From the NCBI GenBank assembly GCA_002751075.1, contig NAOQ01000552.1, positions 19,292 to 36,864 on the forward strand: DNA of 17,573 nucleotides, written 5' to 3'. Position numbers and translations under genes: made by a program. Below, in pieces: positions 1 to 16,453 of the stretch; position 1 is the stretch's first letter; every line of letters starts with the position of its first letter. The stretch is from Ichthyophonus hoferi (lineage: Eukaryota; Opisthokonta; Ichthyosporea; Ichthyophonida; Ichthyophonidae). The notes under the pieces are model-generated. The model was not told where the DNA came from, searched no databases, and saw only the letters and a program-made list of their open reading frames with translations.

Positions 1-112
1 CAATAGTAATAGTAATAGTAATAGGAATAGTAAGAGTAATGATAATAGTAATAGTAATAGTAATAGTAATAGTAATAGTAAAAATAAGAGTAATAATTAT
101 AATAATAATTAT
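1..112. repeat. AATAGT/TAA-type microsatellite
   Basis: Near-perfect tandem copies of the hexamer AATAGT run over roughly the first 80 bases, decaying into AATAAT-like repeats up to about 112. The stretch lies in an intron of the SLC12A8-like gene, just left of the exon ending at 181. Further TA/CATA repeats follow at 128 to 165. Confidence 0.9.
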
Positions 113-180
113 ATATCTACCTAAAACACACATACATACATACATATATAATATATAATATATATCCACTAACCACCAAC

Positions 181-3100
181 CTGATTGCAGCGATAGTACC
201 GACAGGAATGTTAACGGCAGGATGTTTTAAGTCACCACTCATATTGGCTCCCGCCATAATCCCACTAGTAGTGGCAAACAATAAACCAAGCATATCAAAG
301 AACGTCACACCGTTGTCATAGCGTGGGCGCAGGTTTTGCGTGAAAAACTAGAAGAGAAAAATCGAAAAGGAGAGAAAAATAGGTATGGCAACCGATGGTT
401 GGTGTACGGATGTAGTAGGGATATATGAGATAGATAGATAGATGAGATAATTAAGAGGGCCGAGATGATATCAACCACACTGATTATAGCAGTGTTTGTC
501 AAAGCAGAGAAATGTATAATAGAAAAAAAAAAGCAGAGGGGAAAGAGAGATACCAAGCAAGAAAAGTGAAGAAGAAAAAACAAAGAACAAAACGGGTCAT
601 CAAATAAAATAAACGGGACGGCGGGAGAGAAAAATATAAAAAATACCGTTAGATAAATCAAGGGAAACACGAATGGAGAATAGAGAGAGAGTTATGTATA
701 TACATACACGCACAACAAAGGACAATACACCAGACGTCATACCATGTTAAAGGTAGGGGTCATGAAGCCTCCAATGATAAAGTTGAAGATGGCAGCCCAG
801 AGAAGTAATAGGAGCACGAGCTGCAGCTTGATCACCCACTCTACCCCTGTAAGCATTACCAGCAACACTAGCTGGGAGGGGTAGGATAGGGTTAGACAGG
901 AAAAAAGAAGGGAAGGTAAGAAAATAATAATACAAAAGAATAAGGAATTTGGACAGAGAATGAAGCCAGAGCACACAGATACTGATGTTTTAAGCGAGAT
1001 ACACACAGAAAATAAGTATTTTTATATATAAAAAGGTTAATAGTACACGGATTAAATTGTATTGTTTCAAGGAGTTCCTATTATTACGATTACTATTACT
1101 AATACTAACACACTATTATTATTAATATTAACATTACATGTACTGCGCTAATTGGACTAGAGCGTATACAGGTCAAAGACTGTGTTAAAAGAACGACAAA
1201 AGAAGGAAGAAATAGACTCAGAGAGTGTGACGGAGTATGGCTGGTAAGTGAGAATAGCTTAAGAATGGCCAGTTACATATGGGGTAGATAGATATAAATT
1301 TAATGAATATATGATAGTTTGCAAATATAAATAAATTGAGCACACATTATTGGGATGATATAAACACAACGACGACAACATACTATTGGGTAAATAAATA
1401 TAAATCTAATGAGCACATATTATCTTGTCAATATAAAGATCATGTATAAGTGGTATTTTTCAAATATAAATATAATGAATACCTGCCATTGGGTAACTAT
1501 AACTATGCATCTTTAAATACATATACTCACCACTTCCATGACCATGCCCACTGTACGAAGATTGCCAACCGTCAGATTCCAGCCAGCCACATCACAGAAG
1601 GCTTCTGCAAAGCCCAATACGAACACAGCATTCATGGTGGCCAATCCGAAACAATAGATAATTCCGATTACACCACCTAGTATAAAGGAAAGGGAGTCAA
1701 TAGACCAATAGCAAGTGGCTATTTATCTGCCTGCAGTTATTATTATTCCTATGATTCTTATAATTATAATCCTTATAAATCCTCCTAAATGCTTATCTTC
1801 ACAGTCTCATTGGTCTCCATCCCTACAGCCACCAATCAACACACACCACACCATCCATTCCTTTCCCCCTGCCAATCAAACCCATACCACCCATACATTA
1901 CATCATTAATATTTCATTTCTCTCAGGCAGGTCATTGGTTCTCCATTGGTTAGTTTTGAACAAGTTTCAATGAGATAGGAAGATACGGGTAGACCATACA
2001 ATACTGTTTTGTTTTGTGTATACATGTTTTTCAATATAAAATTTTGGTTTTTTACAGCTCATTGTTTTAAAATGAGATGAAAATAGTATTGCTGTATATT
2101 ACAGTTATACATAATTCATTTTAATTAGTGTAATATCTTTTTAAATTGTATTGTATATGTTTTACCACAATTTCTAGAGGAGTCGAAGCATATGTATATA
2201 TATATATGCCTGTGTATATCATAGGAAAAGAAGGCAGCGCACCTATTTGAGTCCCAAGGGATTGTTTAATAATAGCATACACTCCGCCTTTCTTCAGAGC
2301 GCATGTGTTGCAAATACCAGCCGTGGACAGGATGGTGACAAAGGACATTACGTACACTAGTAACACCAGCCCCATTGACGCCCCCACCCCTGTGGAAAGA
2401 GAAGCAATGACATGAGAAAGAATAAAATGTTATGATAGATAGATAGATGGAACAACAAGAAGGTATGCATATACATGGGTGTGATTATATTGATTTCTTA
2501 TGCGTTATTGTCTTTTTCATTATACAGCATCCAACCATTACATAGTAACATTTGACTGACCATCCCGTTTCCTATGGGGCCTGGGTTTTAAATGAACGAA
2601 TGAATGTACATGGTTATAATAATTTAGATATAGCGACCATGCAGAATAGAATACATATATGTTCAAATGCCATGCTCCAATAGAGAAATCAAATATATGC
2701 ACTCACCAACTAAAAAAAAAGTATATTAGTATTAAAAGTCAATACAACCAATCAAAACTTACCCATATTACCAGCGATATAACCCATTCGCAGGAATAAG
2801 ATCACACCAAAAATATTAATGACACAGGATATGAAAACACCATCCCATGTTCCAAACTTTCGAGTTGAAGGAGGTTCCGTCACACTGGCTGAGTCAATGG
2901 TGTCGTCTTTGGCAAGGTCCACGGAATAGCCAGGTTCAGCTTCCTGCCCGCTTGATGCCTCGTGTATACTACCAACGGAACTTGTAGGTGTAGGAGAAAA
3001 AACTCGCCTGCCCCAAATCAACACAGTGTTAGTTGTCCCGTTTGTGTTGAATATATATAGCTACATATATATATAGTTTTTGGAAAAGGTTATAATTCAG

Positions 3101-4597
3101 ATTAATGAATGACTGAATAGTAAGATTATCAAGTCCTTTATATATAGTATGTGTCGATTATAGCTACATCCACAAGACGGGTGAGAAGCGTGTTAATACA
3201 ACTAGAGCTATCTAAATCTTTTCAGCCATATGAGCCTAATCCTCAACTTCTGTTGATTTGTTTTTATAATAAAAATATACCTGAGCCTATCTGTACTCCA
3301 TATATGTAAAGGGGCACGTTAAAATAGCCCTTTAATTCGCTATTCCCTCTCCGTTAAACGGATAGAGGTCACAGAGACGCTCCTGTATCTACTTATTTCC
3401 ATCAGAACAGTCATAATCCAAGTTAATTAAATAATCAAGTAATAAACCGATTATCAAGTCGTATATATATATTGTGTTGAATGTAGCTACATAGGCAACA
3501 TGGGTGACAAAGTAGCTATTATCTAAATTAATTAATTAATTAGTAAGCAGATTATCATATAGGTTGTTTATAGTATGCTATATGTAGAAGGTATAGAGGG
3601 GCTCTGTCTGAGACAGGAACCAGCTCATGTTTTTTAAAGTTAAACCGAATATAGCTCGATTGCGTTTGTTTAATTCTCTACTTTCAATTGCAGCAGCAGT
3701 CCATAATGAGTGGGATAACAGCTCCAACACTGTGATAACAATTACAATATTGTGAAATAATAACTACAATACAGTTAGATAATAACTGTATAGGCAGGAA
3801 TCAACAGATGAAGCACTAAGCATATGACAGGTCTAGGTTGAGGCCATTCGCACACAAGGCTCCGTAATCTCTACTTAATACTGCTAAGAGAATAGCATTT
3901 TATACAGAACCAGTCGGTAGCGCAATGAGAAAAACTATTTTAACTATATTTACTTTTAATATATATATAATAGAATGTATGATAGTACGATAGCGTCTAT
4001 CGCTTGCTAACCATGCCATAACATTATTTTATTTCGTTCTACATCTTCTCAAACTAAACAAATTAGAACACACTCTATACTCAGATATAACCACATTTTC
4101 ACCGTTTATCCTTGTATTTCCTTGTATTTAGTTTAAAGTAATGGATATCTTACGGTGAGAAACTAATAGTATAGATATATATATATAACAATGTATTCAT
4201 TGGTCGTTGATCATCGTTGTCCCTAAGCACTGTTCTGTTTATTCTGCCTACAGTAAGGTTTTAAGAGCAACAACATATACCATAAACTTTCTGTAATCAT
4301 TCTAAGGAAAGGATCAGCAAGTCCATATTGCAATACCTCAAGTTGGAGTCGCTTACAACTGCCTCCTTGTCATTAGCATCCTATAGATAAATACACAAAA
4401 AGCAAACCTAGTGCTTTTTGCATAAACTACCTACCCATCATCACCTACTCACACACATAAGCAGTATAATAAATACATATGGGTAACTAAGCGCCTATAG
4501 GTACGTACACATATATCAAATACCCACAAGAACTAAATACATACCCGTCATGAGGAGGATCAGGAGAGACCGAAGGGCCTTGCACTTTATGTTCCAT
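181..4597 (-). CDS. SLC12A8: SLC12A8-like cation-chloride cotransporter family protein, 5' part (runs off the left edge)
   Basis: Multi-exon gene; seven exons are visible in coding order: 4597-4541 (uncertain), 4380-4337, 3007-2763, 2389-2243, 1676-1531, 871-743 and 347-181. All have GT-AG borders and the phases agree from the second exon onward. About 311 codons are present, out of roughly 700 in vertebrate SLC12A8. After a polar N-terminus comes the family signature [20 protein letters not shown], then GGVYAII-QSLG, a GFAE motif, VEWVIKLQL, and finally [18 protein letters not shown]. These match SLC12A8 better than the NKCC/KCC or SLC12A9 branches, as recalled from the human protein. About six hydrophobic membrane segments are present. 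By family this is a plasma- or endomembrane transporter of the APC superfamily; human SLC12A8 has been proposed to carry nicotinamide mononucleotide, which is disputed. The exon at 181 ends in phase 2 with a gttggt donor; the C-terminal half lies outside the window. Confidence 0.9.
1276..1495. repeat. Diverged intronic direct repeats
   Basis: An AT-rich motif of the form AAATATAAAT-TAATGA occurs three times, near 1290, 1395 and 1461. Copies of ATTGGGTAA-like sequence are interspersed near 1384 and 1487. They look like decayed tandem copies of a unit of about 70 to 100 bp. They lie mostly in the intron at 872-1530 of the SLC12A8-like gene and end just before the exon at 1531. Confidence 0.45.
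1677..2242. other. Intron of the SLC12A8-like gene, C-rich on the plus strand
   Basis: No gene is seen here. The stretch around 1795 to 1895 is markedly C/A-rich with repeated CCAATCA and ACCAC words. Around 1933 to 1951 the word ATTGGTT is repeated twice. Plus-strand open frames across it have no recognisable similarity and lie antisense to the host gene, so I treat them as chance. Confidence 0.6.
3091..3590. repeat. Repeated ~100-bp segment within a long intron
   Basis: The block at about 3118-3215 (AGATTATCAAGTC, then a TATATA run, TGTAGCTACA-like sequence, CGGGTGA, then CTATCTAAAT) recurs at about 3434-3530 with the same order of words (GATTATCAAGTC, TATATA, TGTAGCTACAT, GGGTGA, TTATCTAAAT). 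A third partial copy at about 3541-3585 keeps TAGTAAG..ATTATCAT..TTTATAGTATG. A fragment with GTGTTGAATATATATAGCTACAT also lies at 3043-3066. They are diverged direct repeats with a period of about 320 bp and no coding content, perhaps copies of a short non-autonomous element. Confidence 0.6.
3731..3791. repeat. Two ~21-nt tandem copies ending in a perfect hairpin
   Basis: TGTGATAACAATTACAATAT is followed directly by a similar copy beginning TGTGAAATAATAACTACAAT. This leads into the inverted repeat ATACAGTTA / TAACTGTAT (3769-3777 and 3783-3791) around a 5-nt loop. It sits in the longest SLC12A8-like intron. The element is too small to assign to a family. Confidence 0.55.
4541..4597 (-). CDS. 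SLC12A8: Candidate first coding exon of the SLC12A8-like gene
   Basis: An ATG at 4597-4595 sits in a good initiation context (A at -3, G at +4) and opens a frame starting [17 protein letters not shown]. The strongest splice donor (gtatgt after 4545) leaves phase 2, which would put the next exon (4380-4337) into a frame with an early stop. The weaker donor gtattt after 4541 gives phase 0 and joins cleanly to DANDKEAVV in the next exon. I list the phase-compatible version. An unseen micro-exon between 4540 and 4381, or a different start exon, is also possible. No in-frame ATG in the next two exons could serve as the start before the first membrane segment. Confidence 0.5.
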
Positions 4598-5201
4598 GAT
4601 GGCAACGGGTTACCAAAGACAAATAGAACAGGATAAAGCTAGAAATGAATTCGGCTTACTTAGAAGATAAAGCAGACATGGATGGAAGGTAAACAAAAAC
4701 AAAATTTGCTTAACAAACAATAATAATATTCTTCTGTACTCTAGATAGTAACCCACCGGAGCCGCCTAAACGCGAGATAAACAATATCAATATACCGGTA
4801 TGCTAAAATAAAACGCTAATTGTCATGCGAATTGTAACATTCATGAAGTTAATGATATCTTTAGAAAATAGTAGTAATGTCCCAATGCTCAAACCAGGGC
4901 TGGAACTATACTGTTTTCCATTTTACTGAATATTCTTCTTTTTTAGGCTTTAATCGTATAGTTCTAGTTTTTCGTGGCTGCATATAACAATTTTTCATTG
5001 ATTAAAAAAAATCTTTAAATTTGATATAAAATACTTAGTACTAGTATATGAGGAATTGCATGAGAAAGTACGATTTTCTATTTTCAATTTGTTGGTAAAT
5101 AATTTTTCAAATCAACAATAATGAAAAATAAAATTAAATGAATGCTATCAACAAGAATGTTGTAGCCCTAACTATGGACGTTACTATGATTTTGATCATC
5201 T

Positions 5202-5298
5202 ATTGGTTCATTAGTTTTAGCCAGTCGGATGTCGAGAAGCCGTACGTATAAGTCCGTAGCTATTGGTTAATGTGTAAACCATAATATTACATTATTGG
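5202..5298 (-). promoter_or_regulatory. Cluster of three inverted CCAAT boxes
   Basis: ATTGG occurs at 5202-5206, 5262-5266 and 5294-5298, each preceded by T and followed by TTCATTAG, TTAATG or CTAATAG. The common form TATTGG(T/C)T(C/A)AT suggests a repeated site rather than isolated chance words. On the minus strand they read CCAAT, the sense direction of the SLC12A8-like gene, about 600 to 700 bp upstream of its candidate ATG. NF-Y binding is inference; a promoter at this distance would require a long 5' UTR or an intron in it. Confidence 0.35.
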
Positions 5299-5547
5299 CT
5301 AATAGAGTATTAAATCTTAGTAGGAACTATGGTTTCTAAAGTATGATTTCCAATATCCAGTTAGAATTAAGATTGTAACTCATTATAATATAAAAAGCGA
5401 CATTAACCCATTTAAAATCAAGATCGGTACGACATTTAATGACACTAGTTTCAATAGCTTGGCTTTGATAGAATATTTAGCACGGGTGACCCAATGATTT
5501 TGCTTTTTACATCAAACAAATGCATTAAGTATGCAAGTAAGCGATGC

Positions 5548-5586
5548 AGGAAGGGAGGGAGGAAGGGAGGGAGGAAGGGAGGAGGT
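5548..5586 (+). repeat. G-rich 12-bp minisatellite with a G-quadruplex-type pattern
   Basis: The unit AGGAAGGGAGGG is repeated three times, the last copy being partial. Four GGG runs with short loops (1, 5 and 1 nt) satisfy the usual intramolecular G-quadruplex pattern on the plus strand. It lies about 950 bp upstream of the candidate SLC12A8-like ATG in otherwise AT-rich DNA. Confidence 0.8.
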
Positions 5587-6078
5587 TTTGAGTTCATTTT
5601 TGCTGGTGAAATTAAGTTGAGTATAACATAAATTATTACTAAATATACAATCAGTCACAGCCTGCTGATAAGAGGTGGTTATTACACCATACTTCTATGT
5701 ACTTGTTTGCAAGTCCTGTCCTTAAGTAAAAGCAGCGGGTTTGTCAATTTGAGACAAAATGTTAACTTATCTAAACGTACCTGTTAAATATAGCTACATT
5801 TCAAAATCTGTGTAGTAAGTACCGAGGCTTATATCCAGTTGTAGGCATCAATTTAATTGGCTTATATTTATCATTCATTAAACATTGCTCATTAAAGAGG
5901 GAGAAATCATGACAGCAGTGGCAACGATCGATACAGAAGGAGAAAAAACATTGCGTGCAATGACAATGCATGAATCTAATCATAGCATTTGCAGTTGGGG
6001 TATAGGTAGTTCCACCATTCCCTTTATTACTTATGTAACTAAGCCCACATTCATATAAAGCGTACATATATTAGAATG

Positions 6079-6084
6079 TTTATT
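6079..6084 (-). terminator. Possible RUVBL1 poly(A) signal
   Basis: AATAAA on the minus strand (TTTATT on plus) lies about 540 nt downstream of the RUVBL1 stop codon. Another copy follows at 6023-6028. No canonical hexamer was seen nearer the stop, so a 3' UTR of about 550 to 600 nt is plausible, unless a variant hexamer is used. Confidence 0.3.
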
Positions 6085-6626
6085 GTTTTAAAATTATCAA
6101 AACCATATCCGGACTTTTAGCCACCCAAGATCATTTGGGAGAAGCAATTAAAATTACATGCACACCAACATCGAACTTAATATAATCATTCTTTTGGGGA
6201 TGGTGCACATGCCGTGATAGTGGTAGGATACGAGAAAAAACCAAATTGGATGCCACGGTGCCTTAATGCGACATATGGTAGTTCAACCTTGTAACAGACA
6301 GCCAGCGGATGAGTCCATGGAAACCTTTGATGACATGAACCCGGGTAAGCAAGAATATAAGAAATTGGAAGAAGCGGAAGGCAGACAATAGCACGGTAAT
6401 AGGTAAAGCTCAAAAGAATGCAGGAGTATAGATATTTCAATCCCTGCCTACTAATGTATGCTTCACAAAACAATTATCAAACATGCCCCATCTCAGCCGT
6501 TCTAAATATAGCTATATTATGAACACTCGTTTTGGTCGGTTTTCCATTCCATTTTGGTCCCGCACAGGTACTCATGCCAGTACGTTAACATATTGTCCTA
6601 CAATGCTGGCTGATAATACGGTTTTC

Positions 6627-13980
<7,354 letters not shown>

Positions 13981-14045
13981 TTATAATATAACTAATATAC
14001 AGTATATATCTTTGCCTATCCCTTCCGTTTTCTTATGTAGCGCAA

Positions 14046-14148
14046 CACGTGCGGTCACTTTGTTCAAAATTCTAATTTTCATATAGGTTGGGATGGAGGA
14101 AGGTGGGGGGGTTTATGTTTCATTTTCAAAATTTATAATGGCGCCAAA
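14046..14148 (-). promoter_or_regulatory. RUVBL1 proximal promoter with E-box and E2F-type site
   Basis: A canonical CACGTG E-box lies at 14046-14051, about 126 bp upstream of the RUVBL1 ATG. A GCGCCAAA word at 14141-14148 reads TTTGGCGC on the gene's strand, matching the E2F consensus TTTSSCGC, about 220 bp upstream. Both are GC-containing words in strongly AT-rich DNA. Pontin is a known partner of Myc and is expressed in growing cells, so these sites are plausible; use by E2F or Myc/Max is inference, and the transcription start is unknown. Confidence 0.45.
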
Positions 14149-14394
14149 TCTATTATATAATTTAATACAATTATAAATTTAGTAACATAATAACTATGTA
14201 TATATCACAATGACCCTATAAATAATTTGGGTTATAATTTCGAGCATATTTTCAATTATAAAATAATGTGTTATCTAAATTTCTACCCTACACTCGGGGG
14301 ATGTATGCAAATTATGTTCAATGGCTAAGACGTTTACTGTATTGTTTTGTTGACAAAAACTTTCCTGTTTACTTAACTTCTTAACTATTATCAT

Positions 14395-14700
14395 AACATA
14401 CATATTTACATATTTATATCTACTTGTTTTTTTTGTTTATTCTTTAACACGTATAGCTTTTTCTCTTTATTAGTCTCTTTATTATTTTTTGTTATAGTTT
14501 TATTTTTCACTTCTTTATTCTATAATATAATCAGCCTAACACCCCTTTTTATATTCTGTTATATATATATACGCTTCTTTTATTACGTAGTTTTCCCTTA
14601 ACATAACTTCTTTTCTCCCGTTGATTCTTTTTAAATAAACGCAGTTTTCTTTATTTCTATTCGACTTTTTTTTGTCACAACATCACATTATTCTTTCATA
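14395..14700. other. T-rich stretch in the divergent intergenic region
   Basis: About 300 bp of strongly T-biased plus-strand sequence with repeated TTTATT, TTCTTT and TTTTTT words. No ORF or gene is seen. It could be a matrix-attachment-like or nucleosome-poor tract between the two promoters, but nothing in the sequence proves this. Confidence 0.4.
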
Positions 14701-14794
14701 TAGTCGACCAAACATATACAGTAACGTATACTTTTTATCTACTCAACTTGAAATTCAAGCTCTGAACCTCTGAAGCCATACATAGAAAGCTTTA

Positions 14795-14842
14795 ATTGGT
14801 GAGAACAACCTCCCCTATCCGAGACTACTCTCTGCCTATTGG
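14795..14842. promoter_or_regulatory. Paired inverted CCAAT boxes upstream of the CENP-B-like gene
   Basis: ATTGG occurs at 14795-14799 and 14838-14842, 43 bp apart and about 230 to 275 bp upstream of the CENP-B-like ATG. NF-Y boxes work in either orientation, so a promoter role is possible. No clear TATA box was identified. Confidence 0.3.
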
Positions 14843-14859
14843 CATTTATCATTATTTTC

Positions 14860-14876
14860 ACACTTATGATAAGTGT
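14860..14876. promoter_or_regulatory. Perfect palindrome with an extra half-site
   Basis: ACACTTAT-G-ATAAGTGT is a perfect 8-bp inverted repeat around one base. Seven bases further on, AAGTGTTA recurs (about 14883-14890), giving an extra half-site. It lies about 195 bp upstream of the CENP-B-like start codon, a position suited to a dimeric DNA-binding protein. The binder is unknown. Confidence 0.4.
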
Positions 14877-14911
14877 TAGAAGAAGTGTTATTCAATTTAC
14901 ATTTACAATAC

Positions 14912-14926
14912 TATCAGTCGCAAAGT
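14912..14926 (+). repeat. 15-nt direct repeat, left copy
   Basis: TATCAGTCGCAAAGT matches TATCAGTCGCACAGT at 16454-16468 at 14 of 15 bases, in the same orientation. The two copies flank the CENP-B-like gene about 160 bp upstream and 590 bp downstream. No terminal inverted repeats were found with them. Confidence 0.4.
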
Positions 14927-15069
14927 GCTAATATAAACCAAATGACAGTATAGCATAGCTTAGCATTTTAGAACAGGATTAAGCCTATTAAGGAGCTTGA
15001 GCTACTGGCTATCCTTGATACAGACTTTTTTCCACAACTTTCCATGAATCCTGTGCAATTTACATAGCT

Positions 15070-15867
15070 ATGACAATGTCCCCTCCCCAAAAGAACAATA
15101 ATGAACCCAAGGTCAGGAGCACCAGTGGGAGAGATGGGAGTAGTAGCAGGAAGTGTATTGATGCCAGCATTTCTTCTGAAAAGAATAATATTATATCTAA
15201 GAAAGAACCCAAGAAACGCATGGAGTTGGATAACTTCACCAAGTGTAAAATTATACAGCGTGCCAATGCTGGCGAAACTCATTCTTCATTAGCAAAAGAG
15301 TATGGGCTATGTAAGAGTGCAGTGGGAAAAATGTTAAAACGCACTGATAGCATTAAGGATGCCATTGCTAAAGGCGCAGGGAAAAAAATTCATGTAAAAG
15401 CTGCTAGCTACCCTGAGATTGATGCTGCAGTCTACAACTATCTTACTGCACGTTACCAACAAAAGCCTGATGCATCCGTATCTCGAGAGATGTTGCAGCA
15501 GAAAGCACTTGTCTTTGCAGAGGCTAATGGTGTCCCTACAGACAAGTTTGTTGCTTCCAATGGCTGGTTTGAAGGCTTTAAGGAGCGTTATAAACTTTTG
15601 CCTCAGGATGAAGGGGTATCTCCACGGCCGGCTTTTGTTGACAGGCAACCCCTCATTGAGTTTCTTATAGAAGCTCTTCCTGTACTGACCGGAGTGGTTG
15701 CTGCAGGTTTTGAATGTGGGGACCCTGCCATAATTGAGCATGCACCTCTTCTGCTTGATGCCATCCATGCAAAAATTGAAGCATCGAAAATGCCCGTAGA
15801 TTACTATGGCCTCCCTCCCAACTTGGAGGAGGACCTTCCAGTTGTGAAAAACCCAACCTTACTTTAA
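15070..15867 (+). CDS. CENP-B-type helix-turn-helix protein without a DDE domain
   Basis: Single open frame of 265 codons; ATG at 15070 (a second in-frame ATG at 15076), TAA at 15865-15867. Residues 1-50 are polar and basic, with a possible nuclear localisation signal KKEPKKR (44-50). Residues about 53-92 (LDNFTKCKIIQRANAGE through SAVGKMLKR) form a Psq/CENP-B N-terminal helix-turn-helix. Residues about 112-175 (EIDAAVYNYL, SREMLQQKALVFAE, ASNGWFEGFKERY) form a CENP-B-type helix-turn-helix. Pogo/Tigger/Jerky proteins normally continue with a DDE_1 nuclease domain; here the remaining 90 residues show none and end in an acidic, proline-containing tail. The frame is intact and GC-richer than its flanks. 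It probably binds DNA and derives from a pogo-superfamily DNA transposon, either domesticated or a recently truncated copy. It is divergently oriented from RUVBL1, about 1150 bp away. Confidence 0.85.
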   Translation: MTMSPPQKNNNEPKVRSTSGRDGSSSRKCIDASISSEKNNIISKKEPKKRMELDNFTKCKIIQRANAGETHSSLAKEYGLCKSAVGKMLKRTDSIKDAIAKGAGKKIHVKAASYPEIDAAVYNYLTARYQQKPDASVSREMLQQKALVFAEANGVPTDKFVASNGWFEGFKERYKLLPQDEGVSPRPAFVDRQPLIEFLIEALPVLTGVVAAGFECGDPAIIEHAPLLLDAIHAKIEASKMPVDYYGLPPNLEEDLPVVKNPTLL

Positions 15868-15933
15868 TAGCTTGTGTATGCACTGTATGGTATACACATA
15901 TGTCTATTTTGCAATGGAATTTCAAAATATTCT

Positions 15934-15939
15934 AATAAA
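15934..15939 (+). terminator. Poly(A) signal of the CENP-B-like gene
   Basis: AATAAA lies 66 nt after the TAA stop, within TCTAATAAATAATTT. Its distance and strand fit the 3' end of the single-exon gene. Confidence 0.6.
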
Positions 15940-16453
15940 TAATTTAAACTAGCCCGTAGAGTTTTGCTGCGAGGCTAATCTTTTAGTCCCTTTATCTGGA
16001 CCAGTTCTAGATGTCGAATGCTCAGCCTTTCCCTGTTCTCAACCTTGATTTTATAGAAGCTAGTTCTATTTCAAGGTACTTTCTTGATAAAACACGATAT
16101 GTAGAGGATGATCAGTCATCTTTAATGAGGCAAGCGTGCTTTGTGGAAGAATTCCCTCTATATTCTATTTTTTGCCTTCTAAAACAGATCTTAAGATTAA
16201 TTATAGTTAATTAGTTAAGACACTCCCAAGTTTTACACGGTCTCTTAAGTTTTAGCACAAGCAATGTCCTAAAGCATGGAGGTGGACTGGTATTCAACCC
16301 GATTGCCACATATACACATACTATTATTACAGGAACTCACCGTTATAGTAAGAACATTGCAGCCCAAAGCTTAATAAAATAATCATATTCTTTGCCTAAA
16401 AGATTTTTGATGACCCTGCTCAATTAATATATCATTAAATGTGCTGACTACCG

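Larger units (their letters stand above)
4598..6626. other. Intergenic region between RUVBL1 and the SLC12A8-like gene
   Basis: Both flanking genes are on the minus strand, so this 2 kb should hold the 3' UTR of RUVBL1 on its right and the SLC12A8-like promoter on its left. An imperfect inverted repeat CTGGAACTATAC (4900-4911) / GTATAGTTCTAG (4956-4967) is present. Two minus-strand open frames of 88 and 95 codons (5801-6067 and 6186-6473) show no family I recognise and may be UTR or chance. The notable items are listed separately: a G-rich tandem repeat, an inverted CCAAT cluster and a possible poly(A) signal. Confidence 0.7.

Noticed and set aside
117-180. Reading past the exon ending at 181 gives SGYILYIIYV, which resembles the next membrane segment of SLC12A8
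   Set aside because: The stretch is encoded by a TATATA/CATA microsatellite and ends in a stop; the gttggt donor at 180-179 explains the boundary, so the likeness is probably coincidence.
305-670. 121-codon minus-strand open frame
   Set aside because: Mostly SLC12A8-like intron, T-rich in sense and hydrophobic by composition, in the wrong frame relative to the exon at 347-181.
5801-6473. Two minus-strand open frames of 88 and 95 codons between the genes
   Set aside because: No recognisable family, no clear promoter or splice context; they fall where the RUVBL1 3' UTR and spacer are expected.
15070-15867. Complete autonomous pogo/Tigger transposon
   Set aside because: No DDE domain follows and I could not find terminal inverted repeats flanking the gene.
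15334-15925. Minus-strand frames of 144 and 86 codons opposite the CENP-B-like gene
   Set aside because: Shadows of the plus-strand gene, whose domains are recognisable.
16011-16214. 67-codon plus-strand open frame
   Set aside because: Not rejected outright but not called a gene: no family recognised, no promoter or spliced partner visible.
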